Source of the DNA: Alopecurus myosuroides
Taxonomy: Eukaryota > Streptophyta > Magnoliopsida > Poales > Poaceae
NCBI GenBank assembly: GCA_028641055.1
Contig: CM054061.1
Coordinates: forward strand, 56,000,993 to 56,064,992
Direction of reading: 5' to 3'
Length of the DNA stretch: 64,000 nt
Shown here piece by piece: positions 34,901-45,852 of this stretch (its first letter is position 1; each line of letters begins with the position of its first letter). A program made the translations under genes and the position numbers. A model generated the notes under the pieces. It saw only the letters and a list, made by a program, of their open reading frames with translations, had not been told where the DNA came from and made no database searches.

Positions 34901-36400
34901 TAATCAATCAATCCTGTTAATTGCTAATGGTAATAATAATTTGATGATAAGGCACCGGCAGGAGGCCCATGAGTGGTTTTGGAGCCTGCTAGTGTCGACC
35001 CTAATAGGAAAAGGGTCTTGTCTACTGATCCATGATGAGCGCACTACCCGCATTTGGGAAGCGAGTATGGGCGCCCCCCTCAACTTGACCTGATTCGCAT
35101 CTCGTCCAAATCGCCTCATTTAGTTCGCGTTTTCCATTTGCCGCATGCATGTTTTTGCGAGCCCAGCGCAGGGTGGAACTTTCGTAGTCGGCATATAGGG
35201 GGACACGTTCTTAGAGTGCTATGAGGGTCCATTTTCTTCTGGGCTCGATTAGCCGTGCGCCCAAGGTGCTTTGGGCTTGATGCGAGGAATGGTTGGTTGT
35301 GTAGAGTACCCCGCTTGGTGGAAGTGCATTTCCATCTGGCGGGTTATTCTTGAGTGTACGGCCAAATTGGTGCAACCCTGCAGGGATAATCTTCTCGAGA
35401 AGCCGTGTTTTCCGCGGTTATGGATTACTTGGTGAAAGTACTGGCTAACAAGTACTCAGGACAACTTCAACATAACTTACAATCATGTTCACTCAATGAT
35501 TAATAACCTGACTAGTAATAGGTTATTCACACAATAACTTGATTCACCTTATCACAACTGTGTGAGTTATCCTCGGATCGCTTCTTTGGATAAGGGGCGA
35601 GATCCAGGATGGGTTTGTTTGAAGTTATCTTTCAGTTGGTTACAATCCTCAATCTTATCTTTTCTGTTAGCCGGAACTTATAGTTATATTCTGTAGTTGT
35701 TTAGAGCAGCCAGCAGCAACTTTTATATCACCCCTTTCTTCCGTTGATCCCAAGCATCTATGCTTGTGTTGACGGGTAACTCCTTGATGAACTGTGAGTC
35801 TTGCTTGCCAGTACTTGGATGTACTGACCCCGTTGGGGATGTGGTTTACGCAGAGTACGACTACGACTACGATGCTTCCCAGGATGGCTACTTTGTGGAG
35901 TTCGACGACGCTGCAGACGAGTAGTTAGCTGGACCAGGGCAGGATCCAGACCTACGTGGATGGGCTTCGCTTTTCTTTATTTTCTCCGGCTTCTTAAGCC
36001 ATGGATTTGTCTGTACTCAGACCCCTTTGATTGCTTCCGCTGTTGTAATGGATGATATGTTGGGACATGTGTCCTCTGGATGACTGTATTCGATATTTTC
36101 TGCCTTAGTGAAGGCCAGTTGCACTTATTTCATTCTTTTGTGTCTTAGAGACATTCTGTGTTATCATTCGTACCAAACTGTTGACGTACCGTGCGTGTTT
36201 GATTATGAAGTACGTCGACAGTAGTGCCTTTAGGTTCCTAGCGGATAGTTTACTTCGACGGTGGAAGCAGGGCTTGTGTTGTCGCGCATAAGCGCAGGCC
36301 TACCAGGAAGCTGGGACGTGGGAGCATGTATGCCCCATAATCCAAGCACCTGACTTCCAGTTCGTGCGAAGAGTATCCTCTAGAAACCCAGGGTGCGACA
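31933..36400 (+). mobile_element. Tekay element, 3' LTR
   Basis: It is nearly identical to the 5' LTR and has the same length (4468 bp). Differences seen include cacgTcccc at about 33363, ctaGtgtcg at about 34991 and ggggAtgtgg at about 35839. It ends GGGTGCGACA followed by the TSD CGAAT. Confidence 0.96.
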
Positions 36401-37257
36401 CGAATCCTCTTAGAACAGTCCCGGGAATCATGGCCCCAACTTAAGCATCGTTGGCAATCAAAGATTTTCCAGGAAACCTTCTCCACGAAATCAGCAAACA
36501 CATCAATTTGGGATTGCGTCTGATTGGCAGAATCACCTGATGGCCCATCAGAACGAACAGGAGGCCCAGCATGCATGGCAGAACTCAAACCAGCAGAGCA
36601 CGCGGGAGTTTCGGCCGAAACGGCCGGGGCGGGATCAGTTCCCAAAAAAGTAGGATCCATTGATCCAAACCGGATTTGTAGCCTCGGAGTAACTGACGGA
36701 GGGACGGGAGGGCTGGCCGGCGGTGAGGACCTCGTCGGAGATGCAAAGACTGAAGGAGAACCACGAGGAACTCGTGAAATAAAACGGCGGCTAGGCAGAG
36801 AGACCAGAGATTCCCTCTGCATAGACCTGCGCCTTCGGCTAGCAATGATCCATTCTCCCGCACATTCCCTCTGCCAGAGGGAAAATTCACGCCGCCAATT
36901 CGGTCCACCGCCACTCCAGAGGTGGTAAAAACACTTGAACTGAGGACAACTATAGAACCTTCGACGGAACAACCAAAAACCCACCTCTTTTGACGAAACC
37001 ACAAAGGAGAAAACACGATCAGAGAGCAGGGATACCTGTAGATCAAGACAGAGACTGCCTGTGGCCGCTTCAAGGGCAATGGAGGCCAGATCCTCATTCA
37101 TACAGAATGTTGCCCTCGCGAAAGAGACCACCATCGTGAAGTGACCGGACTCCAAGGTGGGATGGACCGATCCAAGCCCAAGGCGACGAATCTCCTTGGC
37201 AAACGCCATATCCGGAGAGAAATCCAGACCCATGGAGATCGCAGCATGAACAGCCAT
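36401..37257 (-). pseudogene. LINE ORF1, N-terminal part
   Basis: The ORF opens at ATG 37257 and is intact for 285 codons up to the gypsy insertion at 36401. Beyond that, the frame reads into LTR sequence and is meaningless. Features are a basic segment (ASRRRRSMQRE), Pro/Ser-rich linkers and a first CCHC-type zinc knuckle CQRCLSWGHDSRDC directly before the break. The second knuckle lies on the other side, at 21628 and below. ORF1 is an RNA-binding chaperone of the LINE particle. Confidence 0.85.
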
Positions 37258-37425
37258 GATTGTCGAGGAGAGAGAACCCAGCGAGGAAGCTCGAGGTGTG
37301 GGGGGGGAGGGGCTGGTGGCCGTCGGAGAAGGGGTGTCGCCGGCGATTTAGGCTAGGGTGGGGTGGGGGCGCAGGTGGAGGGGGGTGGGAGGAGAGCCAT
37401 GGTCTCGCAGAATTCCAAATCAATA
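36401..37425 (-). mobile_element. L1-type LINE, 5' part (minus strand)
   Basis: This carries the 5' UTR (37258-37425, GC-rich) and the N-terminal part of ORF1. Its right edge abuts the 16-bp TSD TATTATCACCTATATT (37426-37441). The presence of a 5' UTR suggests a full-length insertion rather than the usual 5'-truncated copy. Confidence 0.9.
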
Positions 37426-37705
37426 TATTATCACCTATATTCATCCTAATTACTTGTATTTCACTATCTCTTCGCCGAACTAGTGCACCTATACAATAGA
37501 CAATTGTATTATGTGTGTTGGGTACACAAGAGACTTTGTGTATCGTAATTGCAGGGTTGCTTGAGAGGGATATCTTTGACCTCTTCCTCTCCGAGTTCAA
37601 TAAACCTTGGGTAATCCACTTAAGGGAAACTTGTTGTTGTTCTACAAAACTCTGCACTTGGAGGCCCAACACTGTCTACAAGAATAGAAGTGTGCGTAGA
37701 CATCA
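37426..37705 (+). mobile_element. Element C, 5' LTR remnant (right piece)
   Basis: This continues the LTR after the LINE. CAAACT/GAACTAGTGCACCTA, GGAGGCCCAACACTGTCTAC and the end GTAGACATCA match C's 3' LTR (61600-63006) and the solo LTR at 60114-61526. Divergence from the 3' LTR is clearly higher than in the Tekay pair, so C is old. Confidence 0.85.
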
Positions 37706-37715
37706 AGTTCTTTTC

Positions 37716-37733
37716 TGGCGCCGTTGCCGGGGA
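37716..37733 (+). other. Primer-binding site of element C (tRNA-Asp)
   Basis: TGGCGCCGTTGCCGGGGA is identical to the PBS of element X and begins 10 bases after the LTR end at 37705. Confidence 0.88.
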
Positions 37734-38357
37734 GGTAAGGTAAAAGTTAATCACATCCTCCCTGAGTGCTCAAAGTTTAGATTATGCAATTATATCTTTT
37801 TGTTTATTGTTTTCACTAGTTAGACTTATTTTTACTTGTTCATTGTTTTTATTTTTACTAGTTAGGCTTAATTTAAAACACCAAAAATATGAGAGAGCTT
37901 TATAATATTTATCTCGAGTTAGGACATGAAGTGTTTGAAGAGAAACTTAAAATCATATGGAGCTTTATTTGCATGCTAGTAGCAATGTTATTAGTATGAA
38001 TTCTTTGAACACCATTATTGCTAATGCTATGGAAAAGTCTAAGCTTGCGTAAGCTAGTTTTGATGAATATGATATTTTTAGTCCCCCAAATTTTGAGGAG
38101 GAAATTTTCTTTGATGATACTTTGCCTCCAATATATGATGATTATAATGATTGTGGTATTCTAGTTCCACCTACTATTGAGGATAAATTTTATTGTGATT
38201 ATGATGTGCCTTCTATATATGATGTTTACAATGATGAACATGTTATTTTCAGTCCAGCTACTGTTGAAGATAAAATTTATTATGATTATACTATTCATCC
38301 AATTTGTGATGATTGCAATGATGGATGTCATAGTTTTGCTCCCACTATCACTAATGA
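37734..38357 (+). mobile_element. Element C internal region, part 1 (decayed coding)
   Basis: After the PBS the sequence carries a decayed ORF. From about 38050 it encodes acidic, Tyr-rich repeated units of the type PPIYDDYND, PSIYDVYND and HPICDDCND, with stops before them. This repeat protein is found in Athila-type Triticeae elements; its role is not known to me. It breaks at 38357 at the Helitron, and the same frame resumes at 40798. Confidence 0.65.
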
Positions 38358-40797
38358 CTAGCCGAATGCCCGTGCGTTGCCATGATTCCTATGTTTTTCT
38401 TAGCCGTCATATTTGTTGCATGTGTAAACATAAAAATGCGTTCATATTTTAAATGTATGTAAAATGTAGCCACATAGCATAATAAAAACATTAAAACGAC
38501 CACCTCCACCTCACATAATAAAAAATTGAAAAACACCTCACGTGAATGGACATTGCATCCGTACCGAGAAGCATATTCATCTCCCATCCTAAAATATACA
38601 CATCATACCATAAGAAATGTACGTGACTTGCCCGTCTATTCCAGTCAGATAAATAACAATGCCAAATCAGATTTCCTGGTGTTATGAAAAATTCGGATTT
38701 GCTTTTATGTTAACTCGGGTTAAATTATGTGATAATTTCGTGTTAGCAAAACAAGACTTAAGAAATAATTAGACAGTACTCTATTCCATCAAACTAAATT
38801 GCTTACACAAAGCAGGACAAATATATGAAACCAGGATCATGCTTTCAATGACAGCATACATAGAAAAAATTTATTATGTGCAGAACAAGGTACAAATATT
38901 TATGCTACCAAAACAACCCAGTCAAATGGAACATTTCTCTAATAAAAAAACTAAATCCATCACTAAGTTTCTGTCTACTACTGTTATTTAAGCAGTAGAT
39001 GCCCCCATTTCCATAGACATGACTTGGGGTGCTCATCTAGCCATGCTTTGCGGCCCCCCCTCCCCAGTCCGCCTATAAGCTTATATCATTAAGTTCAACA
39101 AAAAGAACATAATAAGATAATGCTACGGAATTGCCTCGCGTACTACATAGGATAATGAATATGAAGGCATATATTTTAATAGCTTTCAGCTATGAAACCA
39201 AGAGGAAAAATAAAAATACATTAGGTAAAGTACCTGACATAGGCCAAACTAAACTGGCCAGGAAATGCACGGCCAGACGAGATCCTTAATGACTACTCAC
39301 CGAACTTGAGAAACAGTAAAGTATAATCTTCAGCGGCAAGCAACAAACAAACACACGTTAGTCTAAGAACAAAAGGTTATTTTCTGCTGACATAGCAAAT
39401 CAATCAAATAACGGTAAGAATATCATGTATAATTGGCAACCAGAACATGCCTACCTTATATACAATCTAGGGATTAATATCCCAAATCAATGTAAGAGAC
39501 TCACACAGTTCCTATTACAAAAACTTAATGTCCGATATTTATTTCTTCTCGTTATCTCTTCCTCTAAAACAGAAGCCAGCCTTAAAGATGGGTTCTCCTC
39601 TTTATTTGACATTCTCGGGATTCTAAGAAATTGACTTACCAGGAGGATCGGCTTTAGGTGGATGAAAAGAGAAAAATGGGAGCCACAACCACTAAAGTCT
39701 CGCAACGGGGCTCCCATCCCATCTGCAGCTTCTCTAGCAAACCAACTGCTGGCAGATTCAAATTCTGAACTCTAGCTATGGCGAGCTCTTCACGGACGAG
39801 GACATCAGTGTCCGCTCCATGTTCATGTCTGTGTCCGTGTGCGCCGAGCCTGAGAGTAACCAATACCACGGAGTGACGACACCGTGAGAGGGAGAGCGAC
39901 TAACGAGTGGCCTACATGCACTAAGCATGGAATGCGCACGACATCCTCGACGTAGAGGCGGGCGACCATGTTACGGATGATCTCTACTCCGCCTTCCTTC
40001 ATCCACAATGCGCCAAAGAGAGGAAGACCCAAAAGTGAGCCTTTTCCTTGTGGCGGCCAGAGAATTTTGATCGAGAAACCTAAGTTGGGCGCTTGATCAG
40101 GGCCTTGGCTTCCGCTCACGCGCGGAGTTGTGCATCCTTGTGCTGACAGGCACTCCAGCGCCGCCGGCTCATATTTTCTGACGGGCTGGCGCGGGATTTA
40201 TCAGTGCGTCAATTTTCGATCCCTCGTCCTAGACGCCTCTGGTGATATACCCTTGTGACTAGCTACTCGTAGAGGGCACACGCGGAGACGACGCGAAGAT
40301 CGGAGGAGCACGACTAGGAGAGCGGCTCGAGGACGCGCAATCTCGAGGAAAAGGTTTGAAGGCGCGGGACGGCAAGTCGGCAACGGGGCACAAGAGGAGG
40401 GCCAAGACGCATCAGCGGGAGCGAATTTCCGGCGGGGCCCTCCGTGAGGTCAAGAGGAAGACGACTATAGGGGCCTCCAGCGTGGATTCATCTACAAGCG
40501 TAAGAAAGAAAAAACACAACGCAAGTTGCAACACATGACGAGGAGGACCAGAACACGTTCTATTCTATCTAAAAAAACACGTTCTATTCTCCACGACGAG
40601 TCGTGCGTGGTTGTAGAACTTCCCACGACCTTTTTTTTCTCTCCTCCCCCGCTTGGTCGGCGGTTGTTCTCTCTTGCGGGACGGGAGACACGGGATCTTT
40701 TGCATGCCACTGTTTTTTCGTGCGGGACTCGAGCGTCGATAGGCCTACGACTTACCACGGGACACGGACACCACCTACTCTGCTTTAATAGTGAAGA
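38358..40797 (-). mobile_element. Helitron (minus strand, non-autonomous, 2.4 kb)
   Basis: On the minus strand it begins TCTTCACTATTAAAGC (Helitron 5' TC) at 40797 and ends CTAG at 38358, with the GCAACGCACGGGC motif near that end. It sits between host A (38357) and T (40798) without a TSD. Removing it restores the reading frame of element C. The interior has an AT-rich part (38450-39650) and a GC-rich part (39700-40760) that may be captured gene fragments, such as the minus-strand stretch 39823-40119. I recognise no Rep/helicase and no captured gene by name. Confidence 0.6.
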
Positions 40798-42374
40798 TCA
40801 GGATTTTACTTATGTGCAGAGTAATGATAATAATTTTATGCTTCATCAGGATAAAAATGCTTTATGTGATAGCTATATTTTTGAGTCTATTCATGATGCG
40901 GCTAAGAATTATTTTGAGAGAGAAAAATATAGTTATGGAAATCTTCACGTCCTCTCTTTATGATGAAAGTTTTGAGCTTTCTCTTGGGTTTCTTCTATAT
41001 GATGGTTTCTTTAAGACCCCCTAGTCATTATGAAAGAGGAACATATGATTTCATATATCTCAATAATATTAAGTCTCCTATCTTTATGTTAAAAGTTTTG
41101 AACTGTTTTGCCTTCCTATGCTAAATTTTGCTTAATTGATATGTTTTCTTACAGTACTCCTATGCGTAAAAAGAGTGTTAGGTATAAACATGTTTTATAT
41201 ATGCTTATTGATGCTCTCTTTTATTTCTCAACTCTTATCCTTATGTGAGAATCTTCTCAAATTATCGTGTATAGCTAAAAGGCTTTAAAGAAAAGCACTT
41301 CTTGGGAGATAACATTTTTTTTTGGTTTCCATTGTTTTTCTCTGTTTTCTTAGAGTCAAGGTGTTGTTTAATTCTGTAGCAACTCCTTTATATCTTTATT
41401 TTCATGTATTTGTTGTGCCAAGTAAAGTCTCTAGCAAAAGTTAGTGTTAGATTTGGATTTCTGCGCAGGAAACATAATTCTGTTATCCACTGTTAATTTT
41501 GTGTAAAATCACAGAAAGATCAAAATGACCTGCCAATTTTTGTACTTAATCCTCGACTAATTCTGAAACCTTTTCTAGATTTACATATAGACTATTCTGG
41601 TTTTGACACATTCTGCCTTTTTACTTGCATTCTCTCTTTTGCTATTTTGAGTGGATTTCTTGCTTCACGAAACATCAATGGCTGTAGCTAATGTTTAAAA
41701 AGTATTAATAACCCTTTTGTCCATGCAGAACATGTCAATTTTTTATTTTGCACTAACCCTTTAATGATAATTACTTTGAGTTTAGTGTGAAGGAAGTTTT
41801 CAAGGGTCAAGAGAAGAGGGTGATATAATATGATCAAGAAGGGTGAAAAGCCAAAGCTTGGGGATGTTCCGTGGTTCATCCCAGAAAATTCTAAGAAGAC
41901 TCAAGCGTCTAAGATTGGGGATTCCCAAGGCATCCCCTTTTTCATCAGCAACTTATCAGGTCACTTCTAGTGAAACTATATTTTTATTCGGTCACATCAT
42001 CTGCACTTTACTTCGAGCGTCTGTTTTTTATTATTTTTTTCCCTGCTGCAATAAACTTAGTTGGATCCTATCATACTTGTTTTGGGAGAGAGACACACTC
42101 CGTTTTCATTGCTTAGAACACTCTAGTTTTCACTCTTATTGTTCTTTGAGTGTTCACTTTTTGCTAGTACTGCGTTTAGCCCTTGTTTTCCACTCATATT
42201 TTGGCCAGAGCTTGTTAGTTTGATTCAGTTATATATGATTAGCTCTCTTGTATTTTATGAATATTATCTATGAGAGTTGTTTCAAACAAGTTAATTGGCG
42301 TTGGAGAAGAGTAAAAGATTTCATGCTTATAACGGTGCAAATAGAAGCTTGTTTAGAATGTGGCTAGACGTTAT
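40798..42374 (+). mobile_element. Element C internal region, part 2
   Basis: The decayed coding frame continues (DFTYVQSNDNNFMLHQDKN, then stops) to about 41280. Next comes AAAGCACTTCTTGGGAGATAA, also found inverted at about 9285-9310 in element B, and then non-coding 3' sequence like the start of element A. It is interrupted at 42374 by element D. Confidence 0.75.
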
Positions 42375-43391
42375 TGATGCAGCCCACCGTATTCCACCAA
42401 GCACAACACCGATAAACGACAAGGTGAACTCACTCCTATCTCCGTATGTTTCCGGTGACTTGGTGAACGGTGCGCTACCTCATGAAATACCCCTCTACAT
42501 GCATAGGTTGGATCAAACCATAGAGCCTAAGATGGTGCACTCGATGCTCAAGAACATGCCCAAGACGGTTCCCAAGAAGATAGGAAAGAAGTGGGAGAAG
42601 ACGGCATCAAGATCGGAGCTCCGAGGAGGAAGAACGGAGAGAAACGGGGTCCCCGGCCTCAACCCCCAGCCAGGCCGGCCTCCCCCTCCCTCAGGCCGGC
42701 CAACCAACAGAAGAGGCCGGCCTCCCCCTCTCCCACCCTGGCCTCAGGCCGGCTGCACATGGGAGCCAGGCCGGCCACCTGCCCGAAGGCCCCGACCCCC
42801 ACCACGGCCCCAGGTCGGCCTGCCAGGCAGGCTGCCTCCAGGCTGGGGCGCCCAGCTCCCACCCCGGCCTCACTGGCCGGCCAGGCCGCCCCCTCCCAGG
42901 CCGACTTCCCTGCTGCTGCCCCAAGACAAGGAGAAGATGCCCCCCACCTACCCCCTAGGCTATATAAGGGACCAAGGTGGCTAGTTCTAGGCATAGAGTT
43001 GACTTGAGATAGGATTGCGCTTTGTGCTCCCCCTCCCATGTGGAGAACCTCCCCCATGGGATCCATGGCTACTCCATAGATTCATCTATTGGAATGTGTC
43101 AAGATCTCTCCAAGTAGCTACTCTTTCACCTTGTGACTCTAGTAGTTCTTGACAACCTTCCCCTTGTGGCTTCTGTTGGATCGGTGGACGGGCCGGTGAG
43201 AGGAATCGGTTCCAATTAGCGTGTTGTTGACTTGGGTTTGCGATCCCTCGTAGGCTTCACGAGTTATCTCCCCTTTTGTGTGCGTGAGTTCATCGTTTTC
43301 TTCGTGCGTTCTTCGCGTTCTTCCCAATCTCCCCACCTCTCGTGCGTCAATCCGTGAAGATCGGGCCACCCTAGAGGCCAGGCCCATATCA
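42375..43391 (+). mobile_element. Element D, 5' LTR
   Basis: It begins TGATGCAGCCC and ends CATATCA. The TATA box TATATAA is at 42961-42967. Many copies of the octamer GGCCGGCC or AGGCCGG lie in 42660-42910. The first 260 bases keep an open, coding-like frame in both LTRs. Confidence 0.9.
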
Positions 43392-44480
43392 TCTGGTATC
43401 ACGAGCAAGGTTGCCACGGATTTGACACCCCCTTTCCCCCCAAATTTTTCTTGTTTTTGCCTAAATTCGAAAATTTCCACCAAAAATAGCCCCAATTTGC
43501 TTTTGGATCGATCTGTGATTTGAGTGCGTTTTGGTAGGTTTTGATCCGTGGATCTATTGCTAAACTTGTTGATCTACCTTCCCTTGCGTCTTCGTGGCTC
43601 AATTCCACCTTTTCCCCTTCGATTTGGTGTTTTTCGGAGCCATTTTCCGCCCCAAAAAGTCAAAATCGGGTCAAAATCGCGTCCCAGGGCAGCCTGGCCT
43701 CAAAGCCCGGCCAGGCCGGCCTCAAAGGACCCCATGCCGGAGCCCTACCCGAGCCTCCCGGCCTCCACCCCGGCCTCAAAGCCCGGCCAGGCCGGCCTCC
43801 CAGAAAACTGCCGCGTTCCTTCACCGTTTTGGCCATAACTTTTGACTCGGGACTCCGTTTTGAGTGATCTTTTGCTTGTTTTGTAGGAAATTACATCATC
43901 TACATCACCATTGCAGAAGATCCATAATTAATTGAAGCCTAATTTCGTGAGGAAGCACGAAACTTCTCAGCCTATAGGGTGAAGATCGTCGGAGAGAGGT
44001 ATAATCATCCTGAATCTTCTCCCTCTTGCCATTCCTTTGTGAGCCAACTTACCTTGTGATTACCTTACCTATTGAGGATAGTTCATCTTTGATTGCTTGG
44101 GATTTGCACACTTTTACCGTGTAGTTTCCGAGCGACCGTTGTATGCGCTAATTCATATAGTTTCATTTGTTGGCACAAAGTGAGTGAGCAAAAAGTGAAA
44201 AAGCAAAAGAGAGAAGAGAAGAGAAAGAATAAGAGAGAAAAAGGAAGCCACCACTTTCCATACCACTTGTAGGAAGCGCGCAAACTGGATGAACATCTCG
44301 TAGGTGGTGCATTGTGTGCAAATCTTGTAGCCCACCAATAATTTGCAATCGAACTAGCGGCTCTCCTTGTACTTGTGCAACACGAGCTTTATAGTATTCG
44401 CTAGAATCATTTGGTTCCTTAGCTCACATTTTGGTTGCACTAGTCCCATTTATCTCCGTGTGTGCGTTTCCATGGCGAAC
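43392..44480 (+). other. Leader of element D with imperfect primer-binding site
   Basis: TGGTATCACGAGC at 43394-43406 resembles the initiator tRNA-Met primer site with one extra base. The rest is non-coding, with further AGGCCGGCC motifs near 43690-43800. Confidence 0.5.
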
Positions 44481-45343
44481 GCTCTGCGTAGGTCGCCCTA
44501 CGCGAGCCCAATCCTAGGTCCCCTCGTGTGCCATTAGATCAGCATCCAACGGCCAAAATCAGCAAAACGTGTTTTTTCATTTACCCCCTTCCGTTTTTAG
44601 GATATAGAACCCGCAGTCCACTGTAGCCCCACTTAAGCGAAGGGGTATATCAGGTTGCCCCCGGTCATCCCGATAATTATAGCAGAACTGCCATTGCAAC
44701 AAATTCACTCGAGTCGCAACAAAAATTTATCGCTCTGTGTACAAAAAAAAAGTATTGCAACAAATTGTTTCGAAAAAAAATCGAAAAATATAAGTAATGT
44801 TACAAAAGAATAGTTAAACAATGTGTTTATTTCATTGCAACAAAAAAGTTCAAGCAATTCAACAAAAATCACAACCTTTTGCAACAAAAAAAATTATTTG
44901 CATCAACTAAAAAGTTGGTAAGCAACAAAATAATTTGTCACCGTTCCAGTTGCAACAAAAATTATCCCCTATTTCAACAAAAAATCAAAACGATAGCAAC
45001 AATAAAATCACATGTTTACAACATGTGAAGGAGCGCACAAAAACATATCATTCCCAATGAATTCTGAACACGTATACACATTTCTTACAAAATCATCCAG
45101 AAAAACATTGCAACATATCGCTTGTGTTTTCTCAACAAAATGCGTGCAAATTTGTTACAAAATTTAAAGACGTACGCAACATCCATAAAAAAAATGAAGT
45201 CACTTAGCGTATATAACCACGTGAAGTGGGCTGTTGAAAAAAATATTTTGAGGCGAAAATTGGGCCAAAAAGTCAAATTGCAGCTAATTGGGCCTAGTCA
45301 GGCCGGCCCAAGTGGGCTGTCCATGCACAAAAGAACCCAGGAA
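44481..45343. other. Possible DNA-transposon remnant rich in GCAACAAA motifs
   Basis: Between a GCGTAGGTCGCCCTACGC palindrome (about 44489-44506) and the GGGACCTACG of the next repeat, the motif GCAACAAA or close variants recurs many times (about 44695-45020). It looks inserted in D's leader. No clear TSD or terminal inverted repeat could be fixed, so class and ends are open. Confidence 0.35.
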
Positions 45344-45677
45344 GCAAAGGGACCTACGTTTGGCAACCTTAGGTCCCCCTAGAATAAGCATTTTCCTTTT
45401 GGAGATCAACTTGTTGTTGCTTTGTGATCATTGTGGTTCTCTACTTGCCATTGCAATATCTTGGTTTCCGGTTGTTCCATTAGCTTTCCACTTTCCATAC
45501 CTATCCACCTGCAAAGGGACCTACGTTTGGCAACCTTAGGTCCCCCTAGAATAAGCATTTTCCTTTTGGAGATCAACTTGTTGTTGCTTTGTGATCATTG
45601 TGGTTCTCTACTTGCCATTGCAATATCTTGGTTTCCGGTTGTTCCATTAGCTTTCCACTTTCCATACCTATCCACCC
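45344..45677 (+). repeat. Tandem duplication, two 167-bp units
   Basis: Unit 1 (45344-45510) and unit 2 (45511-45677) start GCAAAGGGACCTACG and end CTATCCACC. They are essentially identical, so the duplication is recent. Confidence 0.95.
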
Positions 45678-45852
45678 ATAAGCCGTGTGTGTTTTGGAGC
45701 GTGTTTTTGGATCTTTCGAACTCAAGTCACTTCATTCTTTTTGTTATCGGTTTCTCTTCGCATGGTCCACTAGTTCCAATATTTGCTAAAAGGTGAGGTT
45801 TGAGCTCTTAGGTCTTCACACTCTATATATACACTTGTGCTCGTGAGTAACC

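Larger units (their letters stand above)
21634..36400 (+). mobile_element. Intact Tekay-type chromovirus (Ty3/gypsy), 14.8 kb
   Basis: Two 4468-bp LTRs (21634-26101, 31933-36400) bound a complete internal region with PBS, an extra ORF, a full gag-pol ORF with chromodomain, and a PPT. The TSD is CGAAT (21629-21633, 36401-36405). The insertion point is inside LINE ORF1. I counted about seven substitutions and two homopolymer indels between the LTRs, so the insertion is very recent. It is the only element in the window that could be autonomous. Confidence 0.96.

Noticed and set aside
36250..36400. C-terminal 50 residues of the minus-strand 335-aa ORF at 36250-37257
   Set aside because: This part reads into the gypsy LTR; the true LINE ORF1 frame jumps to 21628.
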